Source: Pedosphaera sp. (GTDB taxonomy: Bacteria; Verrucomicrobiota; Verrucomicrobiia; Limisphaerales; SXTU01). Taken from it: a stretch of 8,732 nt of DNA. The notes below the pieces were generated by a model. The model did not search any database and was not told the DNA's origin. It worked only from the letters and a program-made list of their open reading frames with translations. Position 1 is the stretch's first letter, and every line of letters starts with the position of its first letter. The position numbers and the translations under genes were made by a program. Shown here piece after piece: positions 1 to 6,170 of this stretch. The stretch is taken from positions 1 to 8,732 of the forward strand of contig SIBB01000127.1 of the NCBI GenBank assembly GCA_009695395.1, given 5' to 3'.

Positions 1-40
1 CGACAGGCTGCGCCTAACGTTACATCAGCACATTTAAGCT

Positions 41-580
41 ATGATAATGGCCGACATCCTCAAAATCTTTCTCCTCATCGTTGGCGGACTCCTCATCTTC
101 ATCGCGTTCTGGCTCGCGTCGGAGGCGCTCTTCCCCGCGCTCGTCGAGCGCTCGCGCGACCAATACCGCCGCCCGTGGAAGCTCACCTTCGCCGGCCTCG
201 CGATGTGCGCCCCATTGCTCGCGCTCGCGCTCGGCTGCACCAAGCTCAACAACCCGCTGATGAACATCGTCGCCCTGTTCCTCCTGGGCATCGTGGTCTT
301 CGGCGGCCTCGCTGGCTCGGCCGGCTTCGCCAAGCGCATCGGTGCGGGCCTGCCCTCGCCGATTGATGAAGCTCAGCCGTGGCGCCGCGTCCTGCGCGGC
401 GGCACCGTGCTCACTCTCACGTTCCTGCTGCCCTTCATCGGCTGGCTGGGCCTGAGCATTTGGACCCTGGTCACCGGCTTCGCTGCGCTGGTCTTCGCTG
501 TCCGCGAGGCCAGGAAAGCGAACCTCGTAATGCCCGCGCAGCCCAAGATTGAACCGCCCGCCATCCCCGCTGCCGCATGA
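41..580 (+). CDS. Multi-pass membrane protein of unknown function
   Basis: This 179-residue protein is strongly hydrophobic. Likely membrane segments lie near residues 7-31, 49-67, 72-95 and 121-154; the last is long enough to be a hairpin of two short helices. Between segments 3 and 4 a polar loop contains PSPIDEAQPWRR, and the tail after about residue 157 is Pro/Ala-rich. Third codon positions are almost all G or C, as in the neighbouring genes, which supports real coding. Two start codons are possible, ATG at 41 and ATG at 47 (giving MADILKIF). Neither has a Shine-Dalgarno sequence, so the exact start is open. Its stop overlaps the start of the DUF1800 gene in an ATGA tetranucleotide, which suggests translational coupling and a shared role in the envelope. 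I do not recognise a characterised family and assign no function. Confidence 0.8.
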   Translation: MIMADILKIFLLIVGGLLIFIAFWLASEALFPALVERSRDQYRRPWKLTFAGLAMCAPLLALALGCTKLNNPLMNIVALFLLGIVVFGGLAGSAGFAKRIGAGLPSPIDEAQPWRRVLRGGTVLTLTFLLPFIGWLGLSIWTLVTGFAALVFAVREARKANLVMPAQPKIEPPAIPAAA

Positions 581-2103
581 ACTCCTCCCGTCGCCACTTC
601 CTCCAGGCCGGCGGTGCTGCCTCGCTCGCCGCCGTCGCTATCGGCTGCGACAAAATCCAGGTGCCCGAAATGCTCCTGCCCGGACGCCGCGCCACCGCGC
701 CACCGGACGGCCCCTACGCCACGCCCGCCGGCAAGGACATTGACCTCGTCTCGCAGGCGTTGAACCGCCTGACCTTCGGCGCGCGCCCGTGGGACTACCA
801 GCGCACGCGCAAACTCGGCACGACCGAGGAAGCCGCCTTCGCCGCGTTCCTCGACCAGCAGCTTGCGCCCGAGAAGATTGACGACCCGAACTGCGAGAAC
901 GCGACCCGCCGCTTCGAGTTGCTCAACGAGCCGCTCGGCGAACTCTTCGAGTATCAGGAGAAGCACCTGCTCGACGCCCTCGTCCGCAGCACTGTCCTGC
1001 GCGCCGTCTTCACCGAGCGCCAGCTTTACGAGGTGATGGTCAACTTCTGGAGCGACCACTTCAACATTGACCCCTCCAAGGGCGACGCCAAGTGGCTCAA
1101 GGTCGCCGACGACCGCGACGTGATTCGTGCCCACGCGCTCGGCAAGTTCCCTGCCATGCTCCGCGCCTCCGCGCTCAGTCCCGCGATGCTCTGGTATCTC
1201 GACGGCCGCGTGAACAAGAAGGCCAATGACGTCGACAAGCCCAACGAAAACTACGCCCGCGAGCTGCTGGAGCTGCACACCCTCGGCGTCCACGGCGGCT
1301 ACTCGCAGAAGGACGTGATGGAAGTCGCGCGCTGCCTCACCGGCTGGGGCGTGCAAGAAGTCGGCCGCTCGAAGCTCAACCTCGGCAGCGTTGAGTTCAA
1401 ACCCCTCCAGCACGACCGGGGTGAGAAGGTCGTCCTCGGCCACGTCATCCCGCGGATTCCGAAGCAGGCCAAGCCCGAGGAAATCGAGAAGCTCGGTCGT
1501 GCCGAACTGGATACCGTGCTGGGCATCATCGGCCTGCACCCGTCCACCGCGAAGTTCATCGCCACCAAGCTCTGCCAGCGTTTTATCGCGGACGCCCCGC
1601 CCGCCGCCGCAGTCAGCGGGGTCGCGGAGAAGTTCATCGTGTCCGGCGGCGACATCCCGGCCACGCTGCGCGCGCTCTTCGCCACCGACGCCTTCCTCAC
1701 CACGCGCGGCAACAAGCTCAAGCGCCCGTTCCACTACATCGTCTCCACGCTGCGCGCCACGCACGCGACCACCGACGCGGGCCCCACGATTCAGGACTAC
1801 CTCCTGCGCATGGGCCACGCGCCCTTCCACTACCCGACGCCCGACGGCTACCCGGAGGAAGCCGCGCCTTGGCTGGGCACGCTGCTCTGGCGCTGGAACT
1901 TCGCCGTCGCCCTGACCAAGAACGAACTCGGAAACGCAACCAAGCTCGACGCCGCCAAACTTCGCGCCAGCTTCGCGACCGAGGAAAACCAGATGGCCCA
2001 CCTGCTCGGACGCGCCCCGAGCGCCGACGAAATCACCGCCTGCAAGGAATCTGGCGCGCCCCTCGCGCTATTGCTGGCGTCACCGAGTTTTCAAAAGTGC
2101 TAG
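577..2103 (+). CDS. DUF1800 domain protein, exported (Tat/lipobox N-terminus)
   Basis: The 508-residue protein carries the DUF1800 hallmarks in order: LNRLTFG at 62-68, FWSDHFNI at 157-164, the conserved block 223-244 (NENYARELLELHTLG then GGYSQ), CLTGWG at 253-258, HPSTAKFIATKLCQRF at 321-336, and a C-terminal LLASPSFQ (499-506). The N-terminus has a twin-arginine motif (SRRHFL, residues 4-9), a hydrophobic stretch and Cys24 in a plausible lipobox (AIGC). It is therefore probably Tat-exported and possibly a lipoprotein. DUF1800 proteins are widespread in Planctomycetes, Verrucomicrobia, Bacteroidetes and Proteobacteria, almost always beside DUF1501, and their biochemical function is not established. 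The ATG at 577 lies inside the upstream gene's stop (ATGA), which supports this start. The DUF1501 gene starts 4 bp after the stop, so the two are surely co-transcribed. The family call is secure; the role is unknown. Confidence 0.95.
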   Translation: MNSSRRHFLQAGGAASLAAVAIGCDKIQVPEMLLPGRRATAPPDGPYATPAGKDIDLVSQALNRLTFGARPWDYQRTRKLGTTEEAAFAAFLDQQLAPEKIDDPNCENATRRFELLNEPLGELFEYQEKHLLDALVRSTVLRAVFTERQLYEVMVNFWSDHFNIDPSKGDAKWLKVADDRDVIRAHALGKFPAMLRASALSPAMLWYLDGRVNKKANDVDKPNENYARELLELHTLGVHGGYSQKDVMEVARCLTGWGVQEVGRSKLNLGSVEFKPLQHDRGEKVVLGHVIPRIPKQAKPEEIEKLGRAELDTVLGIIGLHPSTAKFIATKLCQRFIADAPPAAAVSGVAEKFIVSGGDIPATLRALFATDAFLTTRGNKLKRPFHYIVSTLRATHATTDAGPTIQDYLLRMGHAPFHYPTPDGYPEEAAPWLGTLLWRWNFAVALTKNELGNATKLDAAKLRASFATEENQMAHLLGRAPSADEITACKESGAPLALLLASPSFQKC

Positions 2104-2107
2104 AATC

Positions 2108-3238
2108 ATGAGCACCCAAACCTCCCTCACCGGCAAGGGCGACAATCTCAAAACCCTCGTCGTCGTCTTCCTGCGCGGCGGCGCGGACGGCTTGAACATG
2201 GTCGCGCCTGCGCACGACGACGGCTATTACCGCGCTCGCCCCCGCATCGCCATCAAGGACAGGGACACCAACGCCGCGAAGCTTGACGGCAGTTTCATCC
2301 TCAACCCGATTCTCAAAGACCTCGCCGCGCCCTACCACGACGGCGCGCTCGCCGTGGTCCACGCCGTCGGCTCCGAGGACGCCACGCGATCGCACTTCGA
2401 GGCGCAGGACTTGATGGAACGCGCGGGCGACGTGGCCGGTGGCTGGCTGGGCCGCTATCTGCGCTTCCGCGGCGCGACCACCACCGGCGCTCTCTCAGCC
2501 ATCGCCGTGAGCCGCGCGTTGCCCGAGAGCTTGCGCGGCGCGCCCGCCGCCACCGTGATGCGGTCGCTCGAAGACTTCACGCTCGGCAAAGGCGGCGGCC
2601 TGCTCCAAGCCAGTCTGGAAAAACTCTACGCGAAGGAGCACGACGCCCTCGGCGCGTCCGCCCGGGACACGCTCGCCGCGTTGAGCCGCATCGAGAAATT
2701 GAGCAAGACGACTTACTCCCCGGCCCACGGTGCGAGCTACGAGCGGGATGATTTTTCGCAAGGCATAAAGCAGGTCGCGCGGCTCATCAAGGCGCGCGTC
2801 GGCCTCGAAGCCGTCTCGCTGGATATCGGCGGGTGGGACTCGCACATCACGCAGAGCGCCGTCATGGACCCACAGATGCGCAAGCTAAACGCAGGCCTCA
2901 GCGCGTTCTACCGCGACATGGGCAAGACGGGCATGGCGCACGTCACCGTGGTGGTGATGACGGAGTTTGGCCGGCGACTCGCCGAGAACTCCGCCTTCGG
3001 CACGGACCACGGGCGCGGCAGTGTGATGTTCCTGATGGGCGGCGGCGTGAAGGGCGGTCGCGTAATGGCGAAGTGGCCCGGCTTGACGAAGGACGTGCTC
3101 GAAGGCCCTGGCGACCTGCCCGTGACCATCAACTACCGCGACGTGCTCGCGCCCATCCTCCAACGCCACAGCCCGCAGGTGGACTTGGCGAAGGTGTTCC
3201 CGGCATTCGAGCTGAAGCCGCAGGCAATTTACGGCTGA
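2108..3238 (+). CDS. DUF1501 protein (alkaline-phosphatase-like fold), no export signal
   Basis: The 376-residue protein shows the DUF1501 signature motifs: VVFLRGGADGLNMV (19-32), TRSHFEAQD (93-101), GGWDSH (241-246), MTEFGRR (284-290), GTDHGRG (298-304), GGGVKGG (311-317) and the C-terminal PVTINYRDVLAPIL (338-351). DUF1501 belongs to the alkaline-phosphatase/sulfatase-like superfamily. The Asp and His residues in GGADG, GWDSH and GTDHG are probable metal ligands, inferred from the family. Most DUF1501 proteins start with a twin-arginine signal. This one begins about 14 residues before the first core strand and has no signal peptide. No ATG, GTG or TTG lies upstream in frame before the 3' end of the DUF1800 gene, so a missed longer start is unlikely. 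Its 4-bp spacing from DUF1800 suggests co-export or complex formation with that Tat-equipped partner. No substrate can be named. Confidence 0.95.
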   Translation: MSTQTSLTGKGDNLKTLVVVFLRGGADGLNMVAPAHDDGYYRARPRIAIKDRDTNAAKLDGSFILNPILKDLAAPYHDGALAVVHAVGSEDATRSHFEAQDLMERAGDVAGGWLGRYLRFRGATTTGALSAIAVSRALPESLRGAPAATVMRSLEDFTLGKGGGLLQASLEKLYAKEHDALGASARDTLAALSRIEKLSKTTYSPAHGASYERDDFSQGIKQVARLIKARVGLEAVSLDIGGWDSHITQSAVMDPQMRKLNAGLSAFYRDMGKTGMAHVTVVVMTEFGRRLAENSAFGTDHGRGSVMFLMGGGVKGGRVMAKWPGLTKDVLEGPGDLPVTINYRDVLAPILQRHSPQVDLAKVFPAFELKPQAIYG

Positions 3239-3256
3239 ACTTAAGGGCAAACGTGC

Positions 3257-3433
3257 ATGGACTCCCTCATCGTCATCTTCGTGGCCGTCGGCGCGTTGGG
3301 CATCCTCGTCTGGCTCATCGTGGCGGCGATGCGTGCCAGTAATAGGAGCAACTCGGGCGACTCTTCGACTTCTGGCGGCGACTCCGGCCACTCGCATGAC
3401 AGCTCTGATTCCGACAGCGGCGGTGGCAACTGA
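3257..3433 (+). CDS. Small single-pass membrane protein (58 aa), Ser/Gly/Asp/His tail
   Basis: This short frame runs from ATG at 3257 to TGA at 3431-3433 and encodes 58 residues. Residues 4-24 (IVIFVAVGALGILVWLIVAA within them) form one clear transmembrane helix. The rest (29-58) is a low-complexity tail rich in Ser, Gly and Asp, with two His residues (GHSHDSS). Third codon positions in the helix are nearly all G or C, as in neighbouring genes, which supports real coding despite the small size. A weak purine stretch (AAGGG, 3243-3247) lies 9 bases upstream, the nearest thing to a ribosome binding site on the plus strand of this window. It starts 18 bp after the DUF1501 stop on the same strand, so it is probably part of the same transcript. 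I do not recognise a family. A metal-binding or membrane-tethering role for the tail would be speculation. Confidence 0.6.
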   Translation: MDSLIVIFVAVGALGILVWLIVAAMRASNRSNSGDSSTSGGDSGHSHDSSDSDSGGGN

Positions 3434-3521
3434 GCCTCGACGCTCGCTTCGCGCGCGCCTTCTGCATCGGCAGTTGAGGTTCGATAAGGGGCTCATCCTA
3501 CCAAGATTGTTTTGACGCTCT

Positions 3522-3550
3522 GGCAATTGACGCATCGCAACGTCACTGCC
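3522..3550 (+). promoter_or_regulatory. Interrupted inverted repeat just upstream of the UVR-motif gene
   Basis: Two nested arms face each other: GGCA (3522-3525) with TGCC (3547-3550), and TGACG (3528-3532) with CGTCA (3541-3545), around the 8-base loop CATCGCAA. Together they give 9 base pairs interrupted by a 2-versus-1 internal loop. The structure ends exactly at the first ATG (3551) and 12 bases before the preferred ATG (3563). No T-tract follows, so it is not a standard terminator. It could be an operator or an mRNA structure at the translation start. A TTGACGC heptamer occurs twice (3512-3518 and 3527-3533), and the second copy contributes to the left arm. Function is inferred only. 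Confidence 0.35.
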
Positions 3551-3562
3551 ATGTTCGCGGCG

Positions 3563-4357
3563 ATGAAGTTCGACATCTCGCGTCTGCTCGAATCGTGGGA
3601 ATACAGGCCAGGCCAAGTGCTTGTCCGGCGGCTCAAGCCCAAGGGCGGCCGCGAAAAAATCCAGCTCCGCCTCGACCTCGGCGTGCTGCAGATGGACGCC
3701 GAGGGCCGGCCCGACGGAAAGCGCCCCCTTGGCCACGAGTCCTTCTTCCACCACCTTGTCAGCCAGTTGGAGAAGCACCGCGCGGCGCACGAGGGCAGCG
3801 ACGAGGAGTTCATCCTGACGGGCGAGGACTGTGTGCGGCTCCAGCAGGAAGGCATCCAGTATCACCACCGTTACATCTGCTTCTACCAACTCGGCGACTA
3901 CGCGGCGGTCATCCGTGACGCGGAGCGGAACTTGGAGGCGTTCGACTTCGTGGATGAGTTTGCCGAGACCGACGAGATGTCCTGGGCGCTGCAACAGTTC
4001 CGTCCGCAGCTCCTGCTGATGCTCACGCGCGCGAGGGGCATGATCGCGCTGGAGAAGAAGGAGTTCGCCGCAACTGCCCGCGAGGTGGAGAACGGCATCG
4101 CGAGCCTGCGCGAGTTTTACAACGCCTTCGAGCGGCCCGATCTGACCGAGCAGTCCGGAGAAATCCATTCGCTGGAGCAATGGCTGGAGAATCTCCGCAA
4201 CAACCGCGAGAAGCGCGGGGACAAGCCCGAGGGCGAGCCGCCGGCGCTCACCGAGCGGCAGAAGCTCGAGCGCGCGTTGCAAGAAGCCGTGACGCGCGAG
4301 GACTACGAGCAGGCGGCGCGTGTGCGGGACGCGCTGAAGAACTTGAAGGCGCCGTAA
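3563..4357 (+). CDS. UVR-motif (UvrB/UvrC-like) domain protein
   Basis: From the ATG at 3563 the protein has 264 residues. Residues about 233-262 (QKLERALQEAVTREDYEQ followed by AARVRDALKNLK) form a clear UVR motif, the helical hairpin by which UvrB and UvrC contact each other; it also occurs in Clp adaptors and other proteins. The N-terminal part (1-60, MKFDISRLLESWEYRPGQV...) looks like a conserved head. Residues 87-190 are helical with a TPR-like stretch (HHRYICFYQLGDYAAVIRDA). There is no helicase or nuclease domain, so this is neither UvrB nor UvrC; an adaptor or interaction role is more likely. The frame stays open upstream to ATG 3551 and TTG 3512. I chose 3563 because relatives as I recall them begin with MKFDISRLLE. 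None of the candidates has a Shine-Dalgarno sequence. The M48 protease gene starts 34 bp downstream on the same strand. Confidence 0.85.
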   Translation: MKFDISRLLESWEYRPGQVLVRRLKPKGGREKIQLRLDLGVLQMDAEGRPDGKRPLGHESFFHHLVSQLEKHRAAHEGSDEEFILTGEDCVRLQQEGIQYHHRYICFYQLGDYAAVIRDAERNLEAFDFVDEFAETDEMSWALQQFRPQLLLMLTRARGMIALEKKEFAATAREVENGIASLREFYNAFERPDLTEQSGEIHSLEQWLENLRNNREKRGDKPEGEPPALTERQKLERALQEAVTREDYEQAARVRDALKNLKAP

Positions 4358-4391
4358 GGGCGCGTAGCCATTCGGGGCGAGCAGATTTTCC

Positions 4392-5180
4392 ATGAGAACA
4401 CCTCCATTGGTTCGCCAAGTGCCGCTCCTCCTGAGTCTGCTTCTCCTTTCCGGCTGCCTCACCGTCCCCGAGACGGGCCGCCGGCAAGTCATGCTCATTT
4501 CCTCGTCGCAGGAGATGCAGCTCGGCTTGAGCGCGTTCCAGCAGATGAAGAAGGAAACGCCCGTGAGCCGTGACCCCGCTGTCAACGCTATGGTCCAGCG
4601 CGTGGGCCGGCGCATCGCGGCGGTGGCGGAGTTGCCCGGGGCAAACTGGGAGTTCGTCGTGTTTGACAGCAAGGTGGCCAACGCCTTCTGCCTGCCCGGC
4701 GGCAAGGTGGGAATTTACACCGGCATCCTGCCCATCACGAAGGACGAGGCCGGCCTCGCCACCGTCATCGGCCACGAGATCGCGCACGCCGTCGCGCGGC
4801 ACGGAGCGGAGCGGGTGAGCGAGGGGATTTTGCTCCAGACCGGTGGCGGCTTGCTCGGCGCGAGTCTGTCAAGCGCTGACCCGCGCACGCAGGTCTTGGT
4901 GATGACTGCATACGGCATCGGCGCAAAGGTGGGCCGAGAGCTGCCGCACAGCCGTGGGCAGGAATCCGAGGCGGACCACATTGGGCTGATCTACATGGCG
5001 CGCGCGGGCTATGACCCGGAAGCAGCAGTGGGTTTCTGGCAACGCTTCGCGGACCACTCGCGCAGTCAGGGCGGCGGCGGCACGCCGGCATTTCTTCGCA
5101 CGCACCCACTCGACACGGTGCGCATCCAGCAGATCCAACAGTGGCTGCCAGAGGCGAAGGCGAATTACAGGCCGCAGTGA
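4392..5180 (+). CDS. M48-family zinc metalloprotease, lipoprotein
   Basis: The 262-residue protein starts with a lipoprotein signal (VPLLLSLLLLSGC; lipobox LSGC with Cys22). It then shows the M48 peptidase features: NAFCLPGGKVGIYTGIL (97-113), the zinc motif HEIAH (128-132, catalytic Glu129), the downstream ESEADHIG (191-198) whose Glu191 is the probable third zinc ligand, and FLRTHP (234-239). By analogy with E. coli BepA, His238 in that last motif may reach the zinc and gate activity. The architecture matches short LoiP/BepA-like periplasmic proteases that degrade or help assemble outer-membrane proteins; there is no TPR domain, so it is closer to LoiP in size. It probably acts on the periplasmic side of the envelope. 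It lies 34 bp after the UVR-motif gene, and a heptamer repeat starts 4 bases past its stop codon. Confidence 0.93.
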   Translation: MRTPPLVRQVPLLLSLLLLSGCLTVPETGRRQVMLISSSQEMQLGLSAFQQMKKETPVSRDPAVNAMVQRVGRRIAAVAELPGANWEFVVFDSKVANAFCLPGGKVGIYTGILPITKDEAGLATVIGHEIAHAVARHGAERVSEGILLQTGGGLLGASLSSADPRTQVLVMTAYGIGAKVGRELPHSRGQESEADHIGLIYMARAGYDPEAAVGFWQRFADHSRSQGGGGTPAFLRTHPLDTVRIQQIQQWLPEAKANYRPQ

Positions 5181-5183
5181 AAA

Positions 5184-5211
5184 GGTCAGCGGTCAGCAAG
5201 CGATAGCTGAA
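5184..5211 (+). repeat. Degenerate heptanucleotide tandem repeat after the M48 gene
   Basis: Two perfect copies of GGTCAGC (5184-5197) are followed in the same 7-base register by the degenerate units AAGCGAT and AGCTGAA. The array begins four bases after the M48 stop codon. Read as GTCAGCG it shares five of seven positions with the TTCAGTG unit of the repeat at 7649-7677, so the two arrays may belong to one dispersed family. Short arrays of this kind resemble the heptanucleotide STRR repeats known from cyanobacteria. No function is assigned. Confidence 0.5.
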
Positions 5212-5279
5212 AACCGGCGCGGCTAACTGCCCTCCCTCGGGCATTGCGTTCACTCCTCTGTTGGCCAAACTGCGTCGCC

Positions 5280-6170
5280 GTGCGCGCTTGCATCATCTTC
5301 AATCCCACCGCGAGGGGCGACAAGGCACGCCACTTTCGTAAACACCTTGCCGAGTTTGCGGGAGGGGTCGCGCTGAAGCCCACGCAGGCTGCCGGCGACG
5401 GTAGCCGTCTCGCCGCCGAGGCGGTGCGCGATGGGTTCGACACGTTGGTGGCTGCTGGCGGAGATGGCACGGTGAACGAGGTGCTCAACGGCATCGCCGA
5501 TGCGCCGGACGGCTTCGCCCGCACACGCCTCGCCGTGCTGCCGCTGGGAACGGTCAACGTCTTGGCGCGCGAGTTGGGTCTGCCGCTGCGATTGCGCGCA
5601 GCGTGGCAGGTCATTCTCAACGGCAATGAGCGCAGAATCGACGCGCCCTTCGCGGACTACACGGACCCAGCGGGAGTGCGCCGCCGTTACTTCGTCCAGA
5701 TGGCCGGCGCGGGCCTCGATGCCCGGGCCATCAGCCTCGTGGACTGGGAAGCCAAAAAGCGCTTCTCCCAATTCGCCTACGTGCTCGCCGGCCTGAAGGC
5801 TATGCGCGAACCGCAGCCGCCCATCACGGTCGAGGCAGACGGGCAGACGGTGACCGGCGAGTTGGTGCTGGTGGGCAACGGACGTTTCTACGGCGGCAGC
5901 CTGCCCGTCTTCCCCGACGCCAAACTGGATGACGGCCTGTTGGACTTGTGCGTCTTCCCCCGTGTGCATTGGGGGCTCATCGCGCGCTACGCGTTTGGCT
6001 TTGTGACGGGCCGCCCGCTCGTCCCGCGCGGCGTGAAGGTGCTGCGCGCAACTCGCGCCTGCCTCAGGGCGGCCTCCGTGCCGTTCGAGGTGGATGGAGA
6101 TTTGTGCGGAATGTTGCCGGTGGAATTGGGCGTCCTGCCCAGCGTCCTGCGTGTGGTCGCGCCGGGCTGA
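5280..6170 (+). CDS. Diacylglycerol kinase-family lipid kinase (YegS/DgkB-like)
   Basis: From the GTG at 5280 the protein has 296 residues and begins with the family's usual first strand (RACIIFNPTARGDKA). Other features are the nucleotide-binding AAGGDGTVNEVLNGI (58-72), VLPLGTVNVLARELGLP (86-102), VLVGNGRFYGGS (197-208), DAKLDDGLLDL (213-223) and a C-terminal VDGD (271-274). These proteins phosphorylate a lipid hydroxyl, such as diacylglycerol or a sphingoid/undecaprenol-type lipid, with ATP at the inner face of the membrane; the substrate here cannot be told. Where DgkB-type enzymes have DGE with a catalytic Glu, this protein has Asp274. The frame continues upstream to TTG 5244, but that would add 12 residues with no family match. 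No ribosome binding site is visible. Its stop directly abuts the stop of the convergent FkbM gene. Confidence 0.9.
   Translation: MRACIIFNPTARGDKARHFRKHLAEFAGGVALKPTQAAGDGSRLAAEAVRDGFDTLVAAGGDGTVNEVLNGIADAPDGFARTRLAVLPLGTVNVLARELGLPLRLRAAWQVILNGNERRIDAPFADYTDPAGVRRRYFVQMAGAGLDARAISLVDWEAKKRFSQFAYVLAGLKAMREPQPPITVEADGQTVTGELVLVGNGRFYGGSLPVFPDAKLDDGLLDLCVFPRVHWGLIARYAFGFVTGRPLVPRGVKVLRATRACLRAASVPFEVDGDLCGMLPVELGVLPSVLRVVAPG

Noticed and set aside
40..45. TATGAT resembling a -10 promoter element
   Set aside because: It overlaps the first start codon, and the nearest -35-like hexamer (TTACAT, 20-25) is only 14 bases away, so it would not serve this gene unless the transcript started inside it.
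373..2001. A 542-codon open frame on the minus strand opposite the DUF1800 gene
   Set aside because: Its composition is Arg/Ala/Gly/Val-rich with no recognisable domain, and the opposite strand encodes a clear DUF1800 protein. It is a GC-driven shadow.
3512..3562. Longer N-terminus for the UVR-motif protein from TTG 3512 or ATG 3551
   Set aside because: The extra residues are not like the family start, the inverted repeat at 3522-3550 falls inside them, and MKFDISRLLE at 3563 is a better beginning. ATG 3551 cannot be fully excluded.
2885..4705. A 606-codon minus-strand open frame across four plus-strand genes
   Set aside because: It is antisense to DUF1501, the small protein, the UVR-motif protein and M48, which all have family or coding evidence. 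No domain is visible in it.
5228..5243. TGCCC/GGGCA inverted repeat in the spacer before the lipid kinase gene
   Set aside because: The stem has only 5 bp and is not followed by a T-tract. Such a stem is expected by chance in GC-rich DNA, so I do not call a terminator.
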